Positions 28,001-35,697 of a stretch of DNA of 64,000 nt are shown here, piece by piece. The translations under genes were made by a program, and so were the position numbers. The DNA comes from Alloalcanivorax balearicus MACL04 (lineage in GTDB: Bacteria > Pseudomonadota > Gammaproteobacteria > Pseudomonadales > Alcanivoracaceae), in the NCBI RefSeq assembly GCF_025532145.1, contig NZ_ARXS01000015.1, positions 46,208 through 110,207 on the forward strand, read 5' to 3'. Position 1 is the stretch's first letter; each line of letters starts with the position of its first letter. The notes under the pieces are model-generated. The model did no database searches and was not told where the DNA came from. It saw only the letters and a list, made by a program, of their open reading frames with translations.

Positions 28001-28390
28001 GTGCCGCTGTTCTCCATCGTGCTGCGCAAGGGGTATGGATTGGGCGCCCAGGGCATGACGGGCGGTTCTTTCCATGCGCCGTTCTATTGCGCTTCCTGGC
28101 CCACCGGCGAATTCGGCGGCATGGGGCTGGAAGGAGCGGTGAACCTGGCGTACCGCAAGGAACTGGATGCCCAGGAAACGCCGGAAGAACGCCAGGCGTT
28201 GTACGAGAAACTGGTGGCTCAGCTGTATGAGAAAGGCCAGGCGCTGAGCATGGCCGCGGCGCTGGAAATCGATGCCGTGATCGATCCGGTGGATACCCGT
28301 GCCTGGGTGATGCGCGGCCTGCGCGCGCAACCGCCGGAAGGCATGGCGCCGATCGCCGGCAAGCGGCGGCCGATGATCGATACCTGGTAA
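25094..28390 (+). CDS. Single-chain biotin-dependent acyl-CoA carboxylase (BC-BCCP-CT)
   Basis: 1098 residues carrying all parts of a biotin carboxylase system. An N-terminal biotin carboxylase (residues about 1-450; NRGEVAVRIARA, AIAGGGGRGMRIV, EANPRLQVEHTVTE) is followed by a biotinyl domain with the target lysine in VEAMKMQ at about residue 524. A carboxyltransferase runs from about 590 to the end (FFAEGGGGRPGD, LSLCDTPGFMVG, GGMGLEGAVNLAYRKE). This layout resembles single-chain long-chain acyl-CoA carboxylases. The substrate is unproven. Promoter overlaps that of the divergent TetR gene. Confidence 0.88.
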   Translation: MTIARLLIANRGEVAVRIARAAADLNIATVAVYPEDDATSLHTRLADQAVALEGRGVAAYLDGEQLLRVAREHGCDAVHPGYGFLSESPTFAALCEQAGMTFVGPSSETLSLLGDKARARELAQECEVPVVPGTNGVTSLEQARAFRAQLGEEGTVIVKAIAGGGGRGMRIVGPEDDLDEAYRRCQAEAASSFGNDAVYVERFVARARHIEVQIVGDGGAEPVHLWERECSVQRRNQKLLEIAPSPTLSEGMRQQLLDAAQRIAAKVGYRGLGTFEFLVDADESRFAFIEANPRLQVEHTVTEEVTGVDLVQTQLRLFGGCSLAEMGLVSGREPAPAGYAIQLRINMETMSANGDTQPSGGTLTTFEAPGGPGVRVDTFGYRGYRTSPHYDSLLAKLIVHSRGADYADAVGRAYRALCQFRIEGVETNIGFLQNLLQRDEVVSNTLHTRFVDQHMAELVGDGEHRRLHFSSGAEEQAATAQRVQGPAGTEPVITPMQGVLVEYMVAEGDTVREGQPVAFVEAMKMQHQVVASMSGIVRLCALDVGDAVGKDEPLLFVEPAEVGGEQGIEEEDIDLDYIRPDLARLKQRLALLEDENRPDAVAKRRRTGQRTARENVAAICDADSFIEYGGLTIAAQKARRSVEDLIKNTPADGMVTGIGSVNGDLFDDSNSRCVVLAYDYTVLAGTQGTMNHKKTDRILEVAEKHRLPVIFFAEGGGGRPGDTDNATKVAGLDGPSFLQYARLSGLVPRIAVVSGRCFAGNAVFAGCSDLMIATENACIGMAGPAMIEGGGLGSFRPEEVGPVSVQRHNGVIDCVVKDEEEGAALAKKLMGYFQGPVANWDCEDQRWLRRAIPENRLHAYDVRSLIRTLVDSDSYLELRPDFAPGMITAFIRIEGRPLGLIANDPKVLGGAIDAPGADKASRFMQLCDAFGIPMLSLCDTPGFMVGPDEEKTATVRHTCRMFVTAASLSVPLFSIVLRKGYGLGAQGMTGGSFHAPFYCASWPTGEFGGMGLEGAVNLAYRKELDAQETPEERQALYEKLVAQLYEKGQALSMAAALEIDAVIDPVDTRAWVMRGLRAQPPEGMAPIAGKRRPMIDTW

Positions 28391-28396
28391 AAAGAG

Positions 28397-28482
28397 ACGC
28401 CACCACGCAACACGCAATCACGCTGGTACGCGACCAATCGACTTTTGTTTTTCCTGCGTGTAAGCGTGTTGCGTGGTGGCGT
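28397..28482. repeat. 19-bp perfect inverted repeat between convergent genes
   Basis: Arms at 28397-28415 (ACGCCACCACGCAACACGC) and 28464-28482 are exact reverse complements with 48 bases between them; the inner flanks are also partly complementary. It lies between the carboxylase stop and the convergent dehydrogenase stop, so it may act as a bidirectional RNA-end structure or be a dispersed palindrome. Confidence 0.85.
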
Positions 28483-28498
28483 GTATGCGTTTTGGGGC

Positions 28499-29428
28499 TC
28501 AACTCACTATATTCAACAATGGCTCCCCCCGCGCGATCCGCCCCACCTGGTCGCGCAGGAACGCCGACAGCCGGGGTTTCAGTGCCTCGCTGCGGCCGCC
28601 CACGTGTGGTGTGATCAGGGTGTTCGGCGCGTCCCACAGCGGATGATCCCCAGGCAGGGGCTCCGGCTCCACCACATCCAGAGCGGCACGCAGCCGTCCG
28701 CTTTGCAGTTCCGCCAGCAGGGCATCAGTGTCCACCACCGGGCCTCGTGCCACGTTCACCACCAGTGCGCCATCGGGTAGCCGCGCCAGAAAATCGGCGT
28801 TCACCAGATGGTGGGTGGCGTCGTTAAGCGGGGTGATCAGCACCACGATTTCCGCTTGCGGCAGCAGTGCCGGCAATTCGGTGTTGGCCTGGATGACGCC
28901 CAAATCATCTTCCCGGGCTTTCTGTCCCACCCGCAGCAATGTCACGCCGAACGGCAGCAATCGTTCGGCGATGGCACGGCCGATACCGCCAGCGCCGATG
29001 ATCAGTACGGTGCGGTCCACCAGTCCCGGTGTTTGTTTCGGCGCCCAGCGATGGGCTTTTTGATCCACGGCAAAATCAAAGAGTGACCGCTGGCCCGCCA
29101 GGATCAGGCCCAACGCCAGTTCGGCGGTGGCTTCCGCGTGCAGGCCATAGGCGTTGGCCACGGTGGCGCCGCCGGCGGCCTCGACAAAGCCGTCATAACC
29201 GGTGGATTGAGTCTGCACCAGTTTCAGATTGGGGAGTTGCCCCAGCCGCGCCAGCCCGGCCTCGCCGGCGGGATGATGAAACACCACCGCGTCGATCTCC
29301 CCAGCCGGGATCGGCGGGTCATCGCGCAGATCCCACTTCACCAGACGTAGCGGTCCCGCCACATCCTGCACGGTATCCATATGCCAGGAGGTGGGCAGGG
29401 CAAGGGTGTTGATGTCCAGAGTGGTCAT
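28499..29428 (-). CDS. D-isomer-specific 2-hydroxyacid dehydrogenase
   Basis: 309 residues. Interconverts a 2-oxo acid and a D-2-hydroxy acid using NAD(P)H. The Rossmann motif IIGAGGIGRAIAERL is near residue 135. The catalytic Arg is in NVARGPVVDTDAL near 220, the Glu in LDVVEPEPLP near 250 and the His in ITPHVGG near 275. ATG 29428 is supported by AAGGGA upstream. It converges on the carboxylase gene. The precise substrate is not evident. Confidence 0.87.
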   Translation of the reverse strand: MTTLDINTLALPTSWHMDTVQDVAGPLRLVKWDLRDDPPIPAGEIDAVVFHHPAGEAGLARLGQLPNLKLVQTQSTGYDGFVEAAGGATVANAYGLHAEATAELALGLILAGQRSLFDFAVDQKAHRWAPKQTPGLVDRTVLIIGAGGIGRAIAERLLPFGVTLLRVGQKAREDDLGVIQANTELPALLPQAEIVVLITPLNDATHHLVNADFLARLPDGALVVNVARGPVVDTDALLAELQSGRLRAALDVVEPEPLPGDHPLWDAPNTLITPHVGGRSEALKPRLSAFLRDQVGRIARGEPLLNIVS

Positions 29429-29596
29429 GATGGTTTCCCTTTGGCGGCAATAGGACAAGAGGGTTTCCATTGTAGGGGAAGTGGGGATCGGGTACAGCGC
29501 GGGCGAACCGGTCCTGGGGAAAGGATCAAAGGTTCCGTCCGCCAGCCGAATGCTCTATAACGAGGGGCTGTTGCATAACGATAGCGGAGAGAGCTT

Positions 29597-30760
29597 GTGT
29601 CTGAACGGCCCATATCAGAACGGGGAGCAGAACGGAGAGCAGAGCGGGCAGACGAGGTCGACCCGGAGGGCTTGCTTGAGTATTCCGTGGTCTTCACCGA
29701 CCGCTCCCTGAACCATATGTCCCAGGCCTTCCAGGCGGTGATGCGGGATATTTCCGGGACCCTGCGGCAGGTCTACAACGCCGCCTCGGTGGCGGTGGTG
29801 CCCGGAGGGGGAAGTTACGGCATGGAGTCAGTGGCCCGTCAATTCGCCACCGGCAAGAAGGTGCTGGTAATCCGGAACGGATTTTTCAGCTATCGCTGGA
29901 GCCAGATCTTCGAGATGGGCGCGATTCCCGCCGAGGAGATCGTGATGAAGGCGCGGATGGTGTCCGATCAGCCCCAGGCGCCGTTCGCCCCGCCCCCCAT
30001 TGATGAAGTGGTGGCGCGTATTCGCAGCGAAAAGCCGGATCTGGTGTTCGCCCCTCACGTGGAAACCGCCGCCGGCCTGCTGTTACCGGATGACTACCTG
30101 CAAGCCGTGGCCGCCGCGGTGCACGAGCATGGCGGCCTGTTTGTCCTGGACTGCATTGCCTCGGGGACTTTGTGGGTGGATATGGCCGCCAACGGTGTCG
30201 ACGTCCTGATCAGCGCGCCGCAAAAAGGCTGGAGCTCCTCGCCGTGCAGCGCCCTGGTGATGTTCGGTGAAGAGGCGGCCAAACGTCTGGAGGAGACACA
30301 AAGCACCAGCTTTGCCATGGATCTGCTCAAGTGGCGGCGGATCATGGAAGCCTACGAAAACGGTGGTCATGCCTACCATGCCACCATGCCCACCGACGCC
30401 TTGCGCAAATTCCGCGATGCCATGCTGGAAACCCGGGACGCCGGCTTTGAGGCGGTCCGCGAGAAGCAATGGGAGCTGGGGCGCCGGGTGCGGGAGCTGT
30501 TCGCGGAACGGGGGCTGGCCAGTGTGGCGGCGCCGGGATTCGAAGCGCCGGGTGTGGTGGTGTGCTACACCGAGGATGACGGGATGCATAACGGCAGCAA
30601 GTTCATCGCCGAGGGCTTACAGACCGCCGCCGGTGTGCCGCTGATGTGTGATGAACCGGCCGGATTCAAGACTTTCCGCGTGGGCCTGTTCGGCCTGGAC
30701 AAGCTGGGTGACGTGGACCGGGCGGTGCGGCGTTTGGCCGAGGCGTTGGACAACATTTAA
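29597..30760 (+). CDS. Class V PLP aminotransferase (alanine/serine-glyoxylate type)
   Basis: 387 residues. The fold-type I pattern includes PGGGSYGMESVARQF near residue 75, FVLDCIASGTLW near 185 (the aspartate that contacts PLP) and the PLP lysine in SAPQKGWSS near 215. Such enzymes transfer amino groups to glyoxylate or pyruvate. The GTG at 29597 has GGAGAG upstream and no better start exists. It is divergent from the hydroxyacid dehydrogenase, so the two could act on 2-oxo/amino acid pairs. Confidence 0.85.
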   Translation: MSERPISERGAERRAERADEVDPEGLLEYSVVFTDRSLNHMSQAFQAVMRDISGTLRQVYNAASVAVVPGGGSYGMESVARQFATGKKVLVIRNGFFSYRWSQIFEMGAIPAEEIVMKARMVSDQPQAPFAPPPIDEVVARIRSEKPDLVFAPHVETAAGLLLPDDYLQAVAAAVHEHGGLFVLDCIASGTLWVDMAANGVDVLISAPQKGWSSSPCSALVMFGEEAAKRLEETQSTSFAMDLLKWRRIMEAYENGGHAYHATMPTDALRKFRDAMLETRDAGFEAVREKQWELGRRVRELFAERGLASVAAPGFEAPGVVVCYTEDDGMHNGSKFIAEGLQTAAGVPLMCDEPAGFKTFRVGLFGLDKLGDVDRAVRRLAEALDNI

Positions 30761-30812
30761 CGATCCGATGCGGTAATCATGATGTCGCGCAAGGACAAGT
30801 CGGCGTAATTGG

Positions 30813-30818
30813 TATACT
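30813..30818 (+). promoter_or_regulatory. Candidate -10 box for the DUF2147 gene
   Basis: TATACT in the context GGTATACT, 38 bases before the ATG. A poor -35 (AGGACA) lies 15 bases upstream. Similar GTATACT boxes precede three other genes here (35876, 48268, 50758). Confidence 0.4.
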
Positions 30819-30856
30819 CTTTCTCGCACTTTGTATACGCGTGCGGAGGTTCCAAT

Positions 30857-31306
30857 ATGCTGAAAGTCCTGGCCAGCAGTGTTTTGCTGCTCATGAGTGT
30901 GTATGCCTACGCCGGCGCCGATGCGATCCAGGGTATCTGGGAAACGGAAGACGGCGGCTACGTCTATATCCACCCGGAAGGCGACACCTGGGTGGGTACC
31001 GTAGTGGGGTCCCGGGCCGGTGAAGCTCGCTACGATGCCAAGAATCCCGACGAGAACCTGCGTGACCGGCGCCTGCTGGGTGTGAACGTGGTCACCGGCC
31101 TGAAGTACGATGGCGACAACCGTTGGGACGATGGCGAGGTCTACTCGCCGGATAACGGCAAAACCTACGATCTGAGTGCGGAGCTGAAGGATCAGGATAC
31201 CCTGAAGGTGCGCGGTTACATCGGTATCAGTCTGCTTGGCCGCAGCCAGACCTGGCAGCGCATCGACGAAAGCGCGCCGCACGTGCAGAAGGAATTCCTG
31301 CAGTAA
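30857..31306 (+). CDS. Secreted DUF2147-family protein
   Basis: 149 residues with a cleavable Sec signal (MLKVLASSVLLLMSVYAYA) and a lipocalin-like small beta domain. It shows the family features IQGIWETEDGG near the mature N-terminus, a central DENLRDRRLLG and the C-terminal ISLLGRSQTWQRI. Function is unknown; members are periplasmic or secreted. ATG 30857 has GGAGG seven bases upstream. It appears monocistronic, followed by a REP-type repeat pair. Confidence 0.85.
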   Translation: MLKVLASSVLLLMSVYAYAGADAIQGIWETEDGGYVYIHPEGDTWVGTVVGSRAGEARYDAKNPDENLRDRRLLGVNVVTGLKYDGDNRWDDGEVYSPDNGKTYDLSAELKDQDTLKVRGYIGISLLGRSQTWQRIDESAPHVQKEFLQ

Positions 31307-31322
31307 TATTGGCAACACGCGT

Positions 31323-31391
31323 ATTCGCTGCCAAGGCAGCTCCCACAAGAGGGCTACGAAGCCGCTGTGGGGAGCTGCCTTGGCAGCGAAT
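31323..31391. repeat. REP doublet (REPIN-like inverted repeat)
   Basis: Arms at 31323-31347 and 31366-31391 are complementary apart from one extra G. Each contains the Pseudomonas-type REP core TGTGGGAGC...GGCAGCGAAT in outline. Similar elements occur at 45095, 46853 and 54096. Confidence 0.85.
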
Positions 31392-31418
31392 GGCGTGCTT
31401 GCGGGCAGCCCTTCTCCC

Positions 31419-32030
31419 TTAACCCTCCTTCCTCAATTCCCCTTCCACGAAGTGCGCGACCATGTCGCCCAGCCCTTTGACCAGTTCCTCGAAACCGATG
31501 GTGGGGTTGGGCTCGCTCAGATAGCGCAATACCGTGAAGACGCCGCCATTGATCATGATATAGCCCATCGCCGGCAGATTGCCCAGACGCGCCAGTTGCG
31601 GGTGATGAATCACATACTGCAGTAGCAGGTTCATCAGCAGCCGCTGGATCGGCTCCATGTAATTGCGGGGCGCGAAGTAGGCGGCGTAGCTCATGTAACG
31701 CAAGTAGCGGCCGTGGTTTTTTTCCAGCAGGTCCCGGAACCCGAACAACAATTCCTTGATCAGGTCGCGGATTTCCATCTTCACCAGCGCCGGTGTCATC
31801 GGTTCCACCATGGCCACCACCTCCGCCACCATGTGGTGGTGCATGGCTTCGAACACCTCCTCCTTATTGGCGAAGTACTCGTAAAGTGAGCCAACGCTCA
31901 CTCCCGCCAGATCCGCTATATGGCGCGTGGTCGTGCCCTGCACCCCGTGCTCCGACAAGGACAGGAAGCCAGCCTCGACAATGGCATTGACGGTGGCTTT
32001 GGCGCGCGGCTGGCGGGGCGTGCGTGGCAT
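31419..32030 (-). CDS. TetR-family regulator of the SDR-diiron-monooxygenase block
   Basis: 203 residues. The helix-turn-helix occupies residues about 10-55 (GTTTRHIADLAGVSVGSLYEYF) followed by NKEEVFEAMH; the rest is a helical ligand domain. It is divergent from the SDR gene with a 119-base gap containing the dyad TGAC-G-GTCA, a candidate operator. By position it likely represses the SDR, ferritin-like and monooxygenase genes. The effector is unknown. Confidence 0.87.
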   Translation of the reverse strand: MPRTPRQPRAKATVNAIVEAGFLSLSEHGVQGTTTRHIADLAGVSVGSLYEYFANKEEVFEAMHHHMVAEVVAMVEPMTPALVKMEIRDLIKELLFGFRDLLEKNHGRYLRYMSYAAYFAPRNYMEPIQRLLMNLLLQYVIHHPQLARLGNLPAMGYIMINGGVFTVLRYLSEPNPTIGFEELVKGLGDMVAHFVEGELRKEG

Positions 32031-32111
32031 CTGAGCTCCTCATTGGCGTTAGCGGCGGGAATCCGAATTGAATCCGAACAAACAGTCGGCTTAATTTGCC
32101 ATTACTGAATG

Positions 32112-32120
32112 TGACGGTCA
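32112..32120. promoter_or_regulatory. Possible TetR operator
   Basis: Short dyad TGACGGTCA in the divergent gap between the TetR gene (31419-32030) and the SDR gene. It is short and unsupported by a second copy. Confidence 0.3.
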
Positions 32121-32149
32121 ATTTGTCATCGTTGTCGCGAGGAGCCGGC

Positions 32150-32995
32150 ATGCCCCAACAACATTTGTCCCATGGCGCCCGCGCGGTGGTAACCGGAGCA
32201 GGTAGCGGCATTGGTCGTGCGTTCGCGCTGGCTTTGGCCAAGCGTGGAGGCCGCGTGGTCTGCGCCGATCTGAATATGGCCGCCGCGGAGAATACGGTGG
32301 CGATCATCGAGCGGGCGGGTGGCCACGGTCTGGCCGTGTCCTGCGACGTGTCCGAACTGGCGGCGGTGGAACGCCTTGCCGCCGAGGCCGTCGACTGGTT
32401 CGGAGAGTCTCCCAATCTGGTGATCAACAACGCCGGCGTCGGCGCCGGCGGCAAGGCCATCGGCGATATGTCGATGGCGGACTGGAAGTGGGTTCTGGAT
32501 GTGAATATGTGGGGCGTGATTCACGGTTGCCATGTATTCACGCCGTTGCTGCGCGAGCTGCCGCGGGCGGGCGTGATCAATGTCTGTTCCACCGCCAGCT
32601 TCGCCGCCGCGCCGCGCATGGGCGCTTACAACACCAGCAAGGCCGCGGTACTGGCGCTATCGGAAACTCTGGCGGCGGAAAACGCCGGCAGCGGTCTGCG
32701 CGTGACCGCTCTGTGTCCCACTGTGGTGAAAACCAACATCTTCAGCGCCGGTCGCATCGACCAGGCACTTACCCCGTTCATGGACCGGATTATCTCGCTC
32801 ACCGGCGTATCCGCCGAGAGTGTGGCGGCCACGACTCTGAAAGCCCTTGATCGTGGCCGCTTCTATGTCATGCCGCAATTTGATGCCCGGCTGATCTGGC
32901 GTGCCAAACGCTTCCTGCCGGTGACCTACACCCGTGGCGCCAGCCTGCTCGGCAGGCTGGTCAGCGAACGCCTCAAAACCAACCCGGCTCAGTAA
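32150..32995 (+). CDS. Short-chain dehydrogenase/reductase
   Basis: 281 residues. The cofactor motif TGAGSGIGRAFALAL is near residue 15, NNAGVGAGG near 95, and the catalytic Ser, Tyr and Lys are in NVCSTASF and AYNTSKAA near 145-165. It oxidises or reduces an alcohol/ketone. GAGGAG five bases before ATG 32150 fixes the start. It is first in a plus-strand set with a diiron-type protein and a flavin monooxygenase, so alcohol to ketone to ester is a plausible path. Confidence 0.88.
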   Translation: MPQQHLSHGARAVVTGAGSGIGRAFALALAKRGGRVVCADLNMAAAENTVAIIERAGGHGLAVSCDVSELAAVERLAAEAVDWFGESPNLVINNAGVGAGGKAIGDMSMADWKWVLDVNMWGVIHGCHVFTPLLRELPRAGVINVCSTASFAAAPRMGAYNTSKAAVLALSETLAAENAGSGLRVTALCPTVVKTNIFSAGRIDQALTPFMDRIISLTGVSAESVAATTLKALDRGRFYVMPQFDARLIWRAKRFLPVTYTRGASLLGRLVSERLKTNPAQ

Positions 32996-33024
32996 CAGGC
33001 CCACTCAGTAACAGGAGAGCCAAA

Positions 33025-33954
33025 ATGGCGAATATCGATCTGGACAAAATGCTGGCCAAGGTGAAAAGCAGCCAGTGGGCGCTGGCGGACATCGACTGGG
33101 ACGCCCCTGGCGCGGACCTGATCACCGCAGAACAGTGGCCGAAACTGAAAGCGTTCATGGCCGACCTGATGTGGATCGAACATGTGGGCGCCCGTGGTTT
33201 CGCCGCCATGGCCAAGAAGGCGCCGGATGACACCCTCAAGCAAATCTATACCTATTTCCACGCCGAGGAGCAGCGCCACGCCAATGCGGAAATGGCATTG
33301 ATGAAACGGTGGGGCATGCTCGATGGCGATGAGCTGCCGGAACCCAACAAGAACCTGAAGCTGGTGATCCAATGGCTGGATAAATACAGCGATGACATGC
33401 CGCTGGAAGTGCTGGGGTCGGTAATCCCGATGCTGGAGATTGCCCTGGATGGCGCGCTGTGCACCTTCCTGCTGGATACAGTGGACGATCCGGTGTGTCA
33501 CCAGGCGTTTGCCCGTATCAACGACGATGAATCCCGGCATCTGGGGGTTGGTTTCCACGTTCTGGAAATGCAGGGGCGCGGTGACCTCTATATCAAGGCA
33601 TTGAAAACCGTGGCCACGGTGCTCGATCCACGTCTGATTCTCGGCATCGCGTCCTATGTACCGCTGCTGAATCGCATGCGTGACAACGTGGTGGCCATGG
33701 GGCTGAGCGAAGAGAAGCTCTATGCCTGCATGAAAAAGTTCGAGCGCATCGGCGGACGCACCGCTCAGGGGCGCCGCAATCCCTGGTATCAAATCATCAG
33801 CCGCCACGGCCGCATGGTGGTGAACCGCGATAACCGGACTTATCACGCTCCGGTGGATCTGATGGTCCGGTTGACGGATTACATTCCGGAGCGGCTCATG
33901 CCCTCGCGGGTACCCACCTGGGTCAAGGGCATCAGCTACCGGCCCACCGCCTGA
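33025..33954 (+). CDS. Ferritin-like diiron protein
   Basis: 309 residues, mostly helical. Carboxylate and histidine ligands typical of ferritin-like diiron proteins are seen: a Glu in WIEHVG near residue 52, AEEQRH near 80, a Glu in MLEIALD near 138, and DDESRH near 170. The enzyme activity is not known. AGGAG precedes the ATG. It lies between the SDR and the monooxygenase and may supply an oxidation step or electron transfer for them. Confidence 0.72.
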   Translation: MANIDLDKMLAKVKSSQWALADIDWDAPGADLITAEQWPKLKAFMADLMWIEHVGARGFAAMAKKAPDDTLKQIYTYFHAEEQRHANAEMALMKRWGMLDGDELPEPNKNLKLVIQWLDKYSDDMPLEVLGSVIPMLEIALDGALCTFLLDTVDDPVCHQAFARINDDESRHLGVGFHVLEMQGRGDLYIKALKTVATVLDPRLILGIASYVPLLNRMRDNVVAMGLSEEKLYACMKKFERIGGRTAQGRRNPWYQIISRHGRMVVNRDNRTYHAPVDLMVRLTDYIPERLMPSRVPTWVKGISYRPTA

Positions 33955-34006
33955 GCCCGGATGCGCCATCCACTATCCGATTGTCTGACACATTGAACGG
34001 ATCGTC

Positions 34007-35674
34007 ATGAGCAACGAGAACCAGCAGAATCAGGACACTACCGCGCCGGCTCCAGCGGCGAAAAAGAAAAAGGTCGCCACTCGCAAGACGGCGGCCAGGC
34101 CGGCGGCGAAGAAAGCCGCCGTGAAGCGTAAAACCACGGCAAGGAAGAAAGCCACGGCCGCCAAATCCAGCCGCCGTAGCACCGCCCAAAGCAAACGCAA
34201 TGTGGTGAAAGAGGCGTCCGTGGTCATCGTCGGCGCCGGCTTTGCCGGTCTGGGCATGGCGATCCGGCTTCGTCAGGCGGGCGTGGATGATTTCGTGCTG
34301 TTGGAGCGTGCCGAGAAGGTGGGCGGCACCTGGCGTGACAACACCTATCCGGGCGCCGCCTGCGATATTCCTTCTCACTTGTATTCCTATTCCTTCGCGC
34401 CGAATCCGCATTGGTCCCGGCACTTTTCCGGCAGTGACGAGATCCTGGGTTACATCGAGCACCTGGTGAAACAGTACGGTTTGCGTGACAAGATTCACTT
34501 CCAGCAGGACGTCACCGATGCGCGCTTCGATGAAACGAAAGGCCAATGGCGTGTGGATACCCGCCAGGGCGATGTCTGGCAGGGACGGGCGGTGGTCATG
34601 GCCCAGGGGCCGCTGTCCAATGCCAGTTTCCCGGACATCGAAGGTCTGAGTGACTTTAAAGGCAAGCGCCTCCACAGTGCCCGCTGGGATCATGATTACG
34701 ATTTCTCCGGCAAGCGGGTGGCGGTGATCGGCACTGGTGCCAGCGCTGTGCAGATCGTTCCGGAATTGGCGAAAACCGCCGGTATCCTGAAAGTGTTTCA
34801 GCGCACTCCGGCCTGGGTGATTCCACGCCCGGATTACGCCACTCCGGACTGGAACAAAGCGCTGTTCGAGAAGCTGCCGCTGACCCGTAAGGCCATGCGC
34901 CAGGCGCTGTACTGGACGCATGAAACCATGGCGCTGGCGGTGATCTGGAATTCGCCGCTGACGCGCCTGGCGGAGCGACTCAGCCTGATACACCTGCGTA
35001 GCCAGGTGAAGGACGACTGGATGCGCCGGCAATTGACGCCGGATTTCCGCATCGGCTGCAAACGGGTTTTGCTCTCCAACGATTACTATCCGGCCCTGCA
35101 ACGGGACAATGTGGACCTGATCACCTGGCCCATCGCCCGCATCGCCGAGAACGGTGTCCGCACCTGTGACGGCATCGAACACCAATTCGATTGCATCGTC
35201 TTCGCCACCGGTTTTGATGTGCCCAAGAGCGGCACGCCGTTCCCGATCCGCGGTCTCAATGGCCGTGAGCTGGGAGAGGAGTGGTCCGGCGGCGCGCGGG
35301 CCTACAAGAGCGTCAGTGTGGCCGGCTATCCGAACCTGTTCTTTACCTTCGGACCCAACTCCGGTCCCGGTCATAATTCGGCGCTGGTTTATATGGAAGC
35401 GCAACTGGACTATGCGGTGGCGGGCATTCGCCGCATTCTCGACCATGACCTGAAGATCCTGGACGTGCGCGAGAGTGTTCAGCAGCGCCATAATCGCCAT
35501 TTGCAAAAGCGGCTGGCCAGGACCAACTGGAACTCCGGGTGTAAAAGCTGGTACCTGACGGAAGATGGCTATAACGCCACCATGTACCCGGGCTTCGCCA
35601 GCCAGTACCGCCGTCAGATGGCCCGGTTCGTGGATCAGCACTATCGGCGGGTGCCGCAAACCGGGAACGCGTGA
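34007..35674 (+). CDS. Baeyer-Villiger-type flavin monooxygenase with histone-H1-like N-terminal tail
   Basis: 555 residues. The enzyme part has FAD motif VIVGAGFAGLG (near residue 75), the Baeyer-Villiger fingerprint FKGKRLHSARWD (near 220) and the NADPH motif VIGTGASAVQ (near 245). It should insert oxygen into ketones to give esters. Residues 19-68 form a separate low-complexity tail of Lys, Arg, Ala, Thr and Pro, with 21 basic and no acidic residues before Glu69, like AlgP or histone H1 tails. No internal start has a good ribosome site, so the tail is probably translated, although the ATG site is itself weak. Confidence 0.85.
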   Translation: MSNENQQNQDTTAPAPAAKKKKVATRKTAARPAAKKAAVKRKTTARKKATAAKSSRRSTAQSKRNVVKEASVVIVGAGFAGLGMAIRLRQAGVDDFVLLERAEKVGGTWRDNTYPGAACDIPSHLYSYSFAPNPHWSRHFSGSDEILGYIEHLVKQYGLRDKIHFQQDVTDARFDETKGQWRVDTRQGDVWQGRAVVMAQGPLSNASFPDIEGLSDFKGKRLHSARWDHDYDFSGKRVAVIGTGASAVQIVPELAKTAGILKVFQRTPAWVIPRPDYATPDWNKALFEKLPLTRKAMRQALYWTHETMALAVIWNSPLTRLAERLSLIHLRSQVKDDWMRRQLTPDFRIGCKRVLLSNDYYPALQRDNVDLITWPIARIAENGVRTCDGIEHQFDCIVFATGFDVPKSGTPFPIRGLNGRELGEEWSGGARAYKSVSVAGYPNLFFTFGPNSGPGHNSALVYMEAQLDYAVAGIRRILDHDLKILDVRESVQQRHNRHLQKRLARTNWNSGCKSWYLTEDGYNATMYPGFASQYRRQMARFVDQHYRRVPQTGNA

Positions 35675-35697
35675 GTCGGGGGACTCTTATCAGGGAG

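Noticed and set aside
25667..28417. Long open frame on minus opposite the carboxylase gene (over 900 codons)
   Set aside because: It mirrors the carboxylase codons, is rich in His, Gln and Arg without domain logic, and lacks a ribosome site; a typical GC-rich shadow.
33932..35659. 575-codon minus frame opposite the first monooxygenase
   Set aside because: No family motifs; the plus frame carries all flavin-enzyme signatures.
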